From: Malurus cyaneus samueli | Taxonomy: Eukaryota; Chordata; Aves; Passeriformes; Maluridae | Assembly (NCBI GenBank): GCA_009741485.1 | Contig: CM019217.1 | Span: 30,728,061-30,792,060 of the forward strand | Reading direction: 5' to 3' | DNA: 64,000 nt | Part shown: piece by piece, positions 26,035-37,071 of the stretch | How positions within the stretch are numbered: the stretch's first letter is position 1 | Layout: the number at the start of each line of letters is the position of its first letter | Translations under genes and position numbers: made by a program | Notes under the pieces: model-generated | Seen by the model: the letters and a program-made list of their open reading frames with translations, nothing else | Databases searched by the model: none | What the model was told of the DNA's origin: nothing

Positions 26035-26490
26035 AAAATATACAGAATTCATGGAGGAAAGGAATCATTGTGGTTCAGCTGCATTTTAAAGCTTCAGAAA
26101 TTTTAGAATTTAAAACAATTTCTTAGAGAAGCATGTTGGAGATACATTCAGTCAGGTACAGAGGTACAGAGTGTTTTCTTGTTTTACTCTCAGGGCTCTG
26201 GATACTCTATACAGTTTTTACTCTGGAGCACAGTTTTATACTACTCATAAAAGATAGGCTCGTTGCTGCCTCCTTTCCAGGACTAAAGATTTTTTCGGAT
26301 ATCCATACACAAAGATTTTTGTCCCTTTAGGAGACTTCTCATGCAGAGACAAATGCTAACAAATACTTTGAGTGCTCTTTACATTAAGGGCTGCATTTTC
26401 ACTATACTAAATGCTGCCGTTTATCAGCTATTTTGAGAAATCTTACATCTTGCAAAGGTGGTGTTGTTGTTCTCTGACATATTTTATCTG

Positions 26491-26625
26491 ATGGATTCTC
26501 TGCTACTGATTCCTTTATGTGTTTATATATAAAGGAACACCTAGAAGCATGATTTTGAATTTGTTTTAGTCTATCCATGTGGAAAATTATAGCGCAGTAT
26601 TATCTGAGGATATATGGTATTTTAC
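26491..26625 (+). repeat. Dispersed direct repeat, copy 2 (135 bp)
   Basis: This is the partner of 24176-24310, in the same orientation and 2315 bp downstream. The alignment is gap-free with 10 substitutions, mostly transitions (for example GTGT against GCGC and GAGAAT against GAGGAT). Homology stops at both ends. Confidence 0.9.
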
Positions 26626-27299
26626 TTTTTAGGTATGATAGAAGCAATAAAAAAATCCCAAAGAGAATGCTTGAGAAATAGAACTGGAAGTTTTATGTGA
26701 ATGGAACAGTACAAAGTATCTTGCTTTGGGCATCCTTTTTCCAGTGTCTTGATGCATTAAGGAGAGATTCTTGTCTTGAGTCGACTGTTTAAAAATCATC
26801 TTTCTACAGTGTAAAATTATTTCAAAGGAATTCTTTAAAGGAGAGAGTTATTTCTGACCTTTCCTGAAAGTCATGCTTTAGGATGTATCCAAAACTTTCC
26901 TCCTCAAGCTAGACCAGTATGGAAAACTCTTCAGAAAACAAACCCAAATATGTCATCCGCACTAAAGAAGTCAAGTGTTAAGTTTTCAACATTTAAAATT
27001 AAATGTGTTTCAGTCATTTTAGTGAAGGAATTTATTTACATCCATAGATTCAAGTCTTGTAGACAAGATTTTTTTCATTTTTTCCTTCTCATCAGTTAAA
27101 ACATAATGGCATATGCTGGTGCCTGGGGTTCAGATTCTTGCATGAAATGAATTTCTATTAGTGCATCTCACTGAAATGTAATATAAAAACATTTTCACTA
27201 ATATTTACCATTTTTCAAGCAACTGGAATTTATAAATCATGTAAATTGTATAGGATGCTATGGTTATTTTAAAATGATAGGTGAAGAAATGGAATATGA

Positions 27300-27463
27300 T
27301 GGCAACATGTTTTGCTGGATGAATTTCAATGGATGTTGAAGGATGAGCCCATGTTGCTGTGGCACTTAACGATATGGTTTGGTGGCGAACACATCTGTGC
27401 AATGTTAATGGTTGGACAGGATGATCTTAGAATTCCAAACTTAAGGATTCTGTGATTCTATGG
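27300..27463 (+). mobile_element. CR1-type LINE 3' end (5'-truncated)
   Basis: The segment contains the recognisable CR1 3' untranslated pattern: GTGGCACTTA..ATGGTTTGGTGG, TTAATGGTTGGAC, GATGATCTTAGA, then TTCCAAACTTAA and the terminal ATTCTGTGATTCTATGG, a degenerate form of the ATTCTATG tail repeat. CR1 is the dominant LINE of birds and reptiles and lacks a poly-A tail, which fits. The clearest match is 27355-27463; the part upstream is weaker. No reverse transcriptase sequence is present. The element is a dead, strongly 5'-truncated insertion on the plus strand. Confidence 0.85.
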
Positions 27464-27989
27464 TTAACATTTAAATCCTAATGAAGAAAATACTCCTCTT
27501 TGGGGCATTTTATCAGAACAAATTCAATGTAGCCATATGCTTAATCTCCATTCTGCAGAGAAATGTTTTTTAGAAGTATTTTCCAGAATGGTCTCTTATT
27601 GTTTATAATGTATCACTCTGCATATGAAAGCTTTTATATTCAAAGAGTCATACAGAAATTACTCAATTTTGATACCATTTTTTTAGCCCTTCTCAAGCTA
27701 CATGAACTCTTTGGGCCAGGCAGTACTATTTGATGAGGCAAATGCCATGCAAATATGGGTGTACTGCTGCTAAAGGCAGCATGGGTTTGGGTTTTTTAGC
27801 TAAAATGTCTCTGTGTTTCAGAGACATTTCAGTTATTTTACATGGAAGGACACCAAGTTCAGGCAATCTTATTATCTCTAAATTTGCCAACTACACATGT
27901 CCACTGATCCTCAGTTGCAGAAGGGTTATCAGACTGGCTTAGCCCTGTGGGAACCCCAGCTCTGGGCTACTTCTCTGCTCTACCAGTAA

Positions 27990-28496
27990 GCCCTGCTTCT
28001 GGAGCACTCAGGGGCAGAGCAAGGATCCTCGCCGAGGTTTCGGAGCAGCCACGCTGAGCATAGCAAGGAAAGTGCTGAGCCACAGTTAATAAGCTCAGCT
28101 GACCCTGAACTAACTCATTATGGAGAACTGGAAAGTTTCTGCAGTGACCTCTATGCCTTCATCATTTGGGGTCATGAGTATTTCAGCTCACTGAATAATG
28201 AGGAGCTGAATACATGCATGAGGTTGTATTTTCCTTTCAATACTCTAAGGCATATTTTGAACTTCTTTACAGAATTCCTAGTGTCTGGAATTACATTTTT
28301 CAGACTCATATTTTTCTCTCTAACCTTCTCCCTTTCCTTTTTTTTTTTTTTTTTTTTTTTTTTTCACCTGAGAAGCAATTTCTTTTGTTTGTCTGTTTGT
28401 TCTGTTATAGTCCAGCAATTTGAGGTAGTGCTAAGAGCCCAGTGCAAAAAAAGGAACATTCCACATTTCCTATTTAAAAGTGATAATCCAAACTAA
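27990..28496 (+). other. Unidentified exon-like open frame (no stop for 168 codons), probably not a gene
   Basis: Between a TAA at 27987-27989 and the stop at 28494-28496, this frame stays open. The first 80 or so codons (to about 28230) have a mixed, protein-like composition including a stretch SADPELTHYGELESFC, and lie in locally GC-richer DNA. The second half turns into Phe-rich sequence encoded by the T27 run at 28338-28364, which is not credible as protein. A plausible acceptor (CACTCAG before GGGCAG at about 28010) exists, but I find no good donor, and no ATG before 28218. I do not recognise the sequence. It may be an ancient exon, a pseudogene fragment, transposon-derived, or chance. 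Confidence 0.15.
28338..28364 (+). repeat. T27 homopolymer
   Basis: Twenty-seven T follow a pyrimidine-rich stretch (CTTCTCCCTTTCC). Confidence 0.9.
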
Positions 28497-30590
28497 AAAT
28501 GTAGATATTCATCACTTGTTATAGATGTATTACTTTTATGAGTATTAATTTCCTGTCACTGGTGCTAAGCTGTTACTTTCAGAAGAGCATGAAACTGTTT
28601 TCCAAGTTCTGAGTTCAAACCTTCACTTATAAATATGATGTCATAATTCAATACAATCTCCTCTTCTAATGACATAATCTGATTTCTAACAAAGGGTCTT
28701 TTAGAAAATTCTCAGATGCATTCACCCCTTCCTATCAGCATATGTACCTTGCTGCTCTGATAGGTAGTTTCATAGGTGCTAGGACAGGTCTTGAGCACCA
28801 GCTGAAGCTGAAAAAGGGCAAAGAGACTACAAGTAAAGGGAAATAAAGGCTTTTTGATTGAAAGAAAATAACAAAGGAAAGAAATTGTTCCTGTCTCTTC
28901 AAATTTCCAGTAGCAGGGTTTGCTGCGGCTACATTCTTGCAGCTCTCACAACACATCAGCCTCACCTCAGCAGCTCTAAAGTCAGCTCACCCCAGCACTC
29001 ACCTCGCAGCAGACTCTGCCTTCTGTAGCAAAGAACATTCCCCTTTGGGCGTTTTAGTCCTCACAAAGCCTCCAGCTAGGCTTTGGTTTCAGAATCTAGA
29101 AGCTTCATAGAAAATTTTGTACAGATGTGCACCAATTCAATTTCTTACCTTCTTACAGCAACTTATGGAACTCTGGTTTTTATTCTTTCTGTGTCCCTCA
29201 GAAAAACTGAAAACTAGATATAAACATGTATAACAAGAATAAGCACTGAAGCTCACAACCCTATTCATTATTCTTCTTCCTTCACAGTTTTGGAGCAAAT
29301 TATAAAATGTACCATGGAAAGATTTATTTTTAGCATTATGAATCAAATTATTTATCTTACTATTTTAACATGTTTACATTGTTGATATTGGATTGATAAT
29401 GGTAGATACATGTGTGGGAATATGTTTTAAGCCAATTTACCGGTCATGTAAGTGACTATTTTGAAAATTCTGTCACAAGGTTTGAAAAAAATTGTTACCA
29501 TGAGCCTACCGAAGAATAGGAATACTTGGGAAGTTTTCAAAAGCTTACAATTACCACACCTACTACCATTACCATTTGTGCTAGTAAAATTTCCCTCAAA
29601 TAAACAGAATTATTTCAAGGCTAGCATATTTCACCACAGCTACAACTATAGTCTTTCACTTACATAATATATGAGGCAGATACTTTTCTTCCTGTAACTG
29701 GTAAATATTGGATGTATGTCAGGACATCCATACCAAATTAGATCAAAGCAGACCAAACTAAATACAAAAAAACCTACAAATAAAATTATGAGAAAATCTA
29801 AGAACTTGTGAGCCTGAGTCTGAGATGTTCAATACAGTAATCACAGTCTACATGTTTATGTGTTCTAAGAGAGAATTCAACAATAACAAAAACTAACCAA
29901 AAAAACCAACAAAAACAATCCTTTTCTTTTCTGTTGGAGAGAATGTCACAAGGGAATGAGAAACTTTTAAATGAGTTTTGAAATATTGCTTTTGATTCTT
30001 TTAATTCATTAGCAAATAGGTGACTCCCTGATTAAGCCTTGTCAACAACTTCCTGTCCAGGGACTGGAAATTAGTAAGTGAAATAAATTTAAAATGAACA
30101 TTCCAGGTATTTTATAGCTATAATTTTAGACAGAAAAAGAAAGCAAAGAAATAAAAGAAATTACATAGACCAAAATGGTATTTTTAGAATACATTAGGCC
30201 AATCTGTTATGAATTGTTTCATTAAGACAGATATTTTAATATACTGACAAAGATGACAATGTGATTTTCATCTAATATAGCTCTTCTTTTCTCATGTTAT
30301 GTTTTCTTATTCTTTACTCTTCCCCATTGCATCCGCCACCTTAACCTCTGCCAACAGCCCTTGTTCTGACACAGTGCCTGGGGAAGACAGGATGTGGGTA
30401 AAGCAGAACCAGATGAGAGGATGAGAGACATCGATATCTACTGGAAGGATTGCTTTGAAACAGCCTTTGATTGCTGCTTTTCCCTGAGGGAGAATAGAAT
30501 CTAGGATCTCCCTTCCACATGTCAGAGGGGGAAAGACAAATGTGAAAATTACATTTCTTCTTTGGTACTTAGAGGTTGGTTATTTGCTCC
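28497..30590. other. Mostly AT-rich single-copy DNA, no gene seen
   Basis: I see no supported gene. A slightly GC-richer patch around 28925-29030 contains several CAG/CTCACCT words that could act as splice-site-like sequences, without a convincing exon. Frames of 69-76 codons are not recognised. Confidence 0.55.
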
Positions 30591-30610
30591 ATTGTTGTTG
30601 TTGTTTTTTT

Positions 30611-30651
<41 letters not shown>

Positions 30652-30716
30652 TTTCATTTTGTTTAAAAAAAAACAAAAACAAAAAAACAAAAAAAACAAA
30701 CCAAAATGTGAAACAA
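30591..30716. repeat. T36 run followed by A-rich tract, forming a large quasi-palindrome
   Basis: GTTGTTGTT precedes a T36 run at 30615-30650, then GTTTCATTTTGTTT, then an A-rich tract (30665-30700) broken by single C bases, ending CCAAAATGTGAAACAAC. GTTTCATTTTGTTT near the T run and the reverse complement of the right end (GTTGTTTCACATTTTGGTTT) pair with few mismatches, and the T and A tracts pair between them. The result is a potential long hairpin or cruciform. Frames here code only Phe/Lys low complexity. Confidence 0.75.
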
Positions 30717-32867
30717 CATCTTAAATTGCATAGTTAATTTTGGTCCCAGTCCAGTATTCTTACAGAGTAATAACCAAACTACTATTACACTATTTGATAT
30801 TTTTTGCAAGGGAGTTTGGAAATTAAAGCAGTTTTCATAGTTTAGAAATATATTGAAAACCATGATTGGTGAAAAAACTGTGTAAGAAAAAGCAAACCCC
30901 TCTGCTTAATGAGAAGCTTTTTCCAATAGTATTTTCTTCCATTCGATATTTCTGTTCAGAAAAAAACCAAAAATTAAAAAAAACCCACAAGGAAGCAAAA
31001 ATGTATGTATTTCAGATGGAGGTGAAAGCTGTTTCAGGACAAAGAAATATTTTTCCTCTTGATATTATTGATAATTAGCACTGTTGAATATAATTTTGAG
31101 TCACCAAATAGGAACCAAAGCTTTCAAAAACATGGATAGAAACTTTTAATTTGCCCAAAGGTGAGTTTTGTTGAACGTAAATATTGTTCAGTATGTTTTC
31201 CTTTGATACAGGAACATACACATCTCCAGACAACAGTGAGTGGCACAAGGAATATTGGCAAAAAAATAAAAAGCTGTATTGGTGTAAACTGAGAGTAATT
31301 TTAGTACTCTGGTGGAAGTAAAAGTGAGTGTTAAAGATTTTAGCATAAAATATTTTCGTTTTTCTGTTTCTTGTAATCCTATTAATTTTTCTATAATTAA
31401 AGTCCTATTTATTTATACTGGTTATTTCTGTTCAAATTTAGATGTGTACATGAGTAGACAAATAAGAAAGATAAGAAGCTATTACTTGAGTTCAGATTAT
31501 CACACATGTTTGCAGAATTTGTAGTATTTCTGTTAAAAACACCCCATATCATCCAGACTCCCTGTCAGGCAAATTTAGAACCAAACTCTGCTTTTATGGG
31601 CAAGTGTGTGGAATCTGTGCTGTGTCCCTTGGCAGCAGAAAATGCCATATAATTGAGAGAATATTTTGTTGTATTTGGGATAAATTCTAGAATTAAAAAA
31701 CTTGAAATTTTTATAACAAGGATTAAAACCGAGACAGCATACTTAACAAAATGACTAAAAAAGAAAACAAAAAAGGAAATTACCTCATAAAAACAGGAGA
31801 ATGCATCAGATATTTGTGATAGCCAGTAATAAAGTCTCCTTTACAATAGCAGAGGATGGAATCTCAGTGCCAGAGCTTTTCATCTGAGTTACCATGTGGT
31901 TTTCAACACTTTTCTTTCAGACTTTAGGGACCTTGAGAGTGACAGAAGAGGTTCAGATATAAAATTATTTTTTGTCTAGGTATCCAGAGATAGCAACCTG
32001 AACCTTTTAATGATCTCTTGTGTATATTTCAGAGCTCCACAGGCACATTCCTTACTTTCAGAAGTTCTGACACCTCAAGATTTTCATTAGTTTACACTCA
32101 GCTCAAGTCTCTAGGAGTACTGAAAGAAAAAAAATCTATTAGATTTTTCCTTGTACATTTTGACAAGAGGGATCATTGCAAGAACAGGTACATACATGCA
32201 TACGTATGTACACAAATTCATATAATTAACGAAATGGTTATAATTATTTACTGAGTGAAATCCACATAAAAACTGAAGGAGAATAAATATTAAAATAACA
32301 TTTTGGCCAAATAGCTGGAGAAAAAACAGACATATAAGAATGGAAAGAAGAAAGATTGGGGAGCATCAAAGTAAAAAAAAAAAAAACAAAAGAAAAAAAC
32401 ATATGAGATTCCTTCTCTATGCCAATTGCAATCTCTCTAATTGCTCTCAGCCAATGGCCAATATACCTGAGAAGGAATAATTTCTTACACCAATGTGTAG
32501 CTGAAGGACTGCTGGGCTGAAGCCACTCTGGGGAGGAGGCTGGGAGGTGCTGGAGAGCCAGGAGCACAAACACAGCAGAAAGGACTACCAGATTCATTGG
32601 CTGTGACACTGAGAGGAAACACAAGTTTATTGAGTATATTGAAGGAAGTGATTCTGCCTCTCTATGTAGCATTTATTAGAGCACCTCTAGAACGTTTCAT
32701 CCACTGTGGTGCCTTACTCTGCGTGTGGTTCGTGATGGACCATCAAGAGCAAGCGGTCATGACTAAAATTTGAACAAGAGAGAATTGGAGTGGTTATAAA
32801 TGAAAAGAATTCCTCTGTGAGGACAGCATAGCAGTAGATAAGTTTGCTCAAAGCAGATGTGCGACTC
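30717..32867. other. AT-rich single-copy DNA, no gene seen
   Basis: I see no supported gene. The notable frame is 142 codons on the minus strand (32672 to 32244). It has a hydrophobic signal-like start about 25 codons in (MNLVVLSAVFVLLALQHLPA) but then passes through a Phe run encoded by A14 at 32373-32386, and it is unrecognised. A perfect 24-bp structure, GTACATAC, ATGCATAC, GTATGTAC, lies at about 32188-32211. Confidence 0.55.
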
Positions 32868-33000
32868 CCATCATTGGAGGTTTTTGTGATCTGGCTTGGT
32901 AAGACCTTGAGCAGCCTGGTCTGATCCCACCCCTTGAACAGGCAGGGAGGCAGTGCAGCCTCTTGAATTCTCTCAACATGAGTTATCTCATGATCTTTCA
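32868..33000 (+). mobile_element. CR1-type LINE 3' end, degraded
   Basis: The order CATTGGAGGTTTTT, GACCTTGAGCAGCCTGGTCT, GATCCCACC, GAACAGGCAGGGAGG, TCAACATGAGTTATCTCATGATCTTTCATG follows the common avian CR1 3' end (gagcaacctggtct...tcaacctgagttattctatgattct). The tail repeat is heavily mutated, so the copy is old. Plus-strand orientation. The minus-strand 95-codon frame over it is a shadow. Confidence 0.75.
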
Positions 33001-34407
33001 TGCACTGCTGTTGCTCAAAGGCTTCAGATTTAATCAGTAGCAGACGCTGTTTAAAATCAATAACCCATGAGCCAAACTATCAACTCAAATTGGTATTCAC
33101 TATTGAAGCAAATTTTGGTGCTTTATTAAATATACAATCAGAGGAAGGCTGCACTGTTCTGTTAGGTCAATAACTTCAGTGGATCAATAGAACTCACTGT
33201 GTCAAATTCATGCCTAAATTTATTCTATTGATTTTGGAGATTTACCACTGGAAATAATACATCAAGCATTTTTTTCTAAGTATTCACTGGTTCATAGGAA
33301 GCAAAGAAACTCCATAACTGAAAAAAGAGAAGAAACTTTCTTGTAGAAGACTTTGTTCCATAACCCAGGCCATTGGTGCTGGGTATGAGACCCAAAATTG
33401 AGTCTGTGTAGCCAACTCTGAGTAGAGCATATCAGCAAATAAAACTAAAATATTTTTTTACAATACTTATGTTCAATGTGGGATTGTGAAGTACTATACA
33501 GAAAACTGGAATAATTTTTCTTTGCTCATGACTCAAAATGTTATAGATTGTGAATTTTTTTTCTCACATTGTCAGAGTCATCCTCTGTTTTGGACTAGTT
33601 CTTGTTATCCTGCTGTTTTAGAATCCAGAGACAGAGGTAGATTTATAAATCTAATTTTATTTAGATCAATTCCACATGTATTCACATAGCTCTTCTTTCC
33701 GTCCCAACACTTTCCAAAAACTTTCAGAGGTGCATGAAGTTTATTGAAAATAGTGTGCTTATATCTATTTCTTCCCAAGTCTAGAAAAAAGAAGTCACAG
33801 CAGATAGTAAAATATTGTAGAATATTTTCTCCCATGGAAAAATTTACTCTAATTTAGTCCAAACAAGACTTGCACTGTGACACGCTTTTAACGTATTTTC
33901 ACATTCTTTCTTTCAAGAATGCTATTGTAGTTTTCTATGATTTATCAATTTTTAAAGAAAATTACATGATGACTTGAATCACTTCAGAGCACACATGAAG
34001 CACATAGCTAGTGTTCTATATAGTTCCAACCAAAAAGTTTTTTAAATTTTTTATTTTTCTAGCCATTCAGATTTTTACACTCATTAAGAAGATTATCTGA
34101 ATTTGGGAAATTAAATAAAGTACTTTATATGTTTAATATAGGATACATGTAGCTGTATCCTGTCTTGTTTGCCAGCCATGGTTAAATTACCCTAAATCCA
34201 GTTCCAACACACTGAAATCATTTGAATTCACAGGGAATTCCTAAAACTTTCAGCCAGTATGACCAGCTTGATGCATTTTTATCTGTGATGTTATTTTGAA
34301 ACATTACAGTAATGGAGAAGAATCATATGATGACATTAGAAAAACCATGTAAATTCACCTTTTTAGTGGTTCTAGGATGGAAGTAGGAAAAGGAATACCA
34401 ATATTTG

Positions 34408-34425
34408 AAAAAAAAAAAAAAAAAA
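34408..34425 (+). repeat. A18 homopolymer
   Basis: Eighteen A, one of only three A runs of 15 or more on this strand. Confidence 0.85.
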
Positions 34426-37052
34426 CTTAGTAAATGAGTGTGGGATACAGCCTACTAAACAATTAAAGAGGTAACATGTTCAGTGGGTGGGAAGACAAGT
34501 GTTTTCTACACATTTCCTTCTCTCCTAAGTGTTGATGAAGACAAGTCCTCAAGTCTCTAGAAAAAATGGAAGATCTTGTTTAAAATTCATGGGATCAAAC
34601 AATCTTTGATGCCTTCAGGCCTATCACTTAGAATTCAATGGGCAATATCTTACAATGTTGTTGTTTCTGCCTTTCAGTGCACTTAATGGTTTGTCATGAA
34701 GTATAGAACCATCAATAATTATATTGAATGAGATGAAATACTGTTAAAGCATTGTACTTCCAGAGTTGAAATTGTGATATGAAATACTGTCACTATAAAG
34801 TACAACAATTTGTTAAACCTTAAGGTGGTACTCAGCAATGATAACACTGTATGGCTCCCTGCTCAGCTGCCACATTAATAAAGCACAATAAAAAAATGGT
34901 AGTATTCCATGTCATCTGTGCTCTCCCACTCCTCTTCCCTGAAAAGGTAACATTTAGTTACTTTTCTTAAGACTGCCATATTTACTTCTTTTAAAAGTTG
35001 TTTATCCCTAAAGGGAATATTTTATAGAAAATTGCTTTATATTGTAATCATGGAGAGCTTAACTAAGCCATACTGATATACATTATGAATAATCAGGTAT
35101 TTGAATGCAAATTTAATATTCTAGAAAGTAGAGCTCTACTGATATTCAAATGTTAATATGACTTTGAAAGGAAAAACTTATGCTGGTTTTGTTATGAATT
35201 ATTATTGATCTGTGTTGTTTTCTGACAAGATTATTAATTGCTTTACTCTGGTCTTTATAAAACAAATCAGAAAGAGCTAACTCAAAAAGAAAGCAAGGGG
35301 ACTGCAGATTTGTTGTTAGTCTTACTGCCACTAAAGTAATCTCTAGACATTTCAATTTAAGGCTAATTCTTCTTATCTTCTCCAAAGCTTGCCTAAATTA
35401 CCACATATTGTAATTAGTCTAAGAGATAATACCTGCTAAACGCAGCTTCTTTTGTTCTTTTAGGATTACAGTTAACAGCATTCAGCCAAATTCTCTCTTC
35501 TTTGAACAAATGTGCTAAATGAAGATTTTCCCCCAAGTGTAGTCACCTGTTCACAGGAGGAGGCAACTGTAATTTGTCTGGCTGTGTGCCCAGAGTCCAA
35601 ACAGGAGGGGGAGGACAGGAACCCTTAACTGCAGTTCTCCTCAATACTATAGTTAATTTTCATGTTCTGGAGCATGGTGTGGTTATACTCACATAGTTGT
35701 TCACATGCACTAAAGTTACAGGACAATATTGATTGGTTTCATTTGCCCTTTATTGATCTGCATGAAACTGTTCCAGCTGAGCACCTACAATTCAGACATC
35801 GCCTCTGACCCTGAACCTGCAGATTTTCGATACCAGGAATTTACATAAACTCTTGCAACTCTTGCAGTGGCATTGCAGTACCTAAAATTCATTGATCTTT
35901 GTCTGAAGGAGCCAGAGTTAAATTTCTAGGCAATTCAGAAATTATGCTGCCTCTAAATGCTAGTTCATGTATCCCCTCTGTAGTCATGTACTAAGTATAA
36001 GAGTCTGTGTGTTTTCAAAAAAAGGATTTCGAAACAATCAGTGCCTAGGTTTTTCTTTCAATTAAAGTTCTCAAACAAAGCAAAAATTGTATTCTCAGAA
36101 ATTTAATGCACTTACATTTTTCTCAAGATAAAGGAAAACATGTTATTAAATTCAGAAGCCAAAAACCAGGGCTACTTTCTCCTAGATCAGTGCCTTTAAA
36201 TCCCACAACACAGAATGGCAACTCCTCTGACTTTTATTATTTCCCCATAAATCTGATCTTGATGACGTACGACTGCTTCACAAAGAAAGGCTCCTACTTT
36301 GTTTTCTCTATATCCTTCTCAGACTGTTCTCACCAGGAGCTGCAGTAGCAGGTCTGAACAGCATGAACGAGACAGCAAAGACTGTTTCTCCTACCCTGGG
36401 GCAGGCGGGGGGAAGTGGAACCATAAAGTCACAAAATTACGATGTGAACAGCAGGCAGACCTTTCTGCCACTTTTAGTCTGCCTAACTGGTTTTGGGGGC
36501 AGTTTAATGTGCAGGGGTTATTGCATGTTCTCAACCGTGCTGGCAGTTTGGGATCCTCTGAAATCCCTCTGATATCTCCTTGACTCAGGGCAACATCACA
36601 GCAGAAGTTCAACAGGGTAAGAATGTTTAAGGTCTAGCTCCTGAAACTGTGCATTGTGCAGAAACACCCAAATTTAGGTGTCTGCGTAGTGAAAAAGTAG
36701 ATATCAAAATGAAACTGATGACTGCATGTAAAAAATGCATTTGTGTGACTGTTCATTTCATGTACCAAAGCTGATCCTCTGTGAGTGATCCTAAATTTTT
36801 CATGCTGTTGCCACAATAGCAACACCATTTCATTGCAGTTTCAACACAGCCTTCATGGAAGGCTGTAGCATTTTAAGTCTCGTAGTAATTCAACAAAAAT
36901 CCTGTTATTAACAAGAGATCCTGTAAATGTCACCTGAGCTGATTTTTCTTCATGTATTCTGAATACAAAACAATTGGGAACTGTGAAGAATTTGCTATAA
37001 CTTTTGAATTTTTAATGATAATGACTGTAACAAGTACGAATTTCACATTCCC

Positions 37053-37071
37053 TTTTTTTTTTTTTTTTTTT
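37053..37071 (+). repeat. T19 homopolymer followed by AG
   Basis: Nineteen T then AGGAAACTA. It has the form of a polypyrimidine tract plus acceptor AG, but no coding exon follows. Confidence 0.8.

Larger units (their letters stand above)
24419..26490. other. AT-rich single-copy DNA between the two repeat copies, no gene seen
   Basis: I see no supported gene. It contains the (CT)10 microsatellite at 25585 and the T16 plus N at 26018-26034. A 94-codon minus-strand frame at 25375-25659 runs through the microsatellite (as a repeated Arg-Glu tract) and is rejected. Confidence 0.6.
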
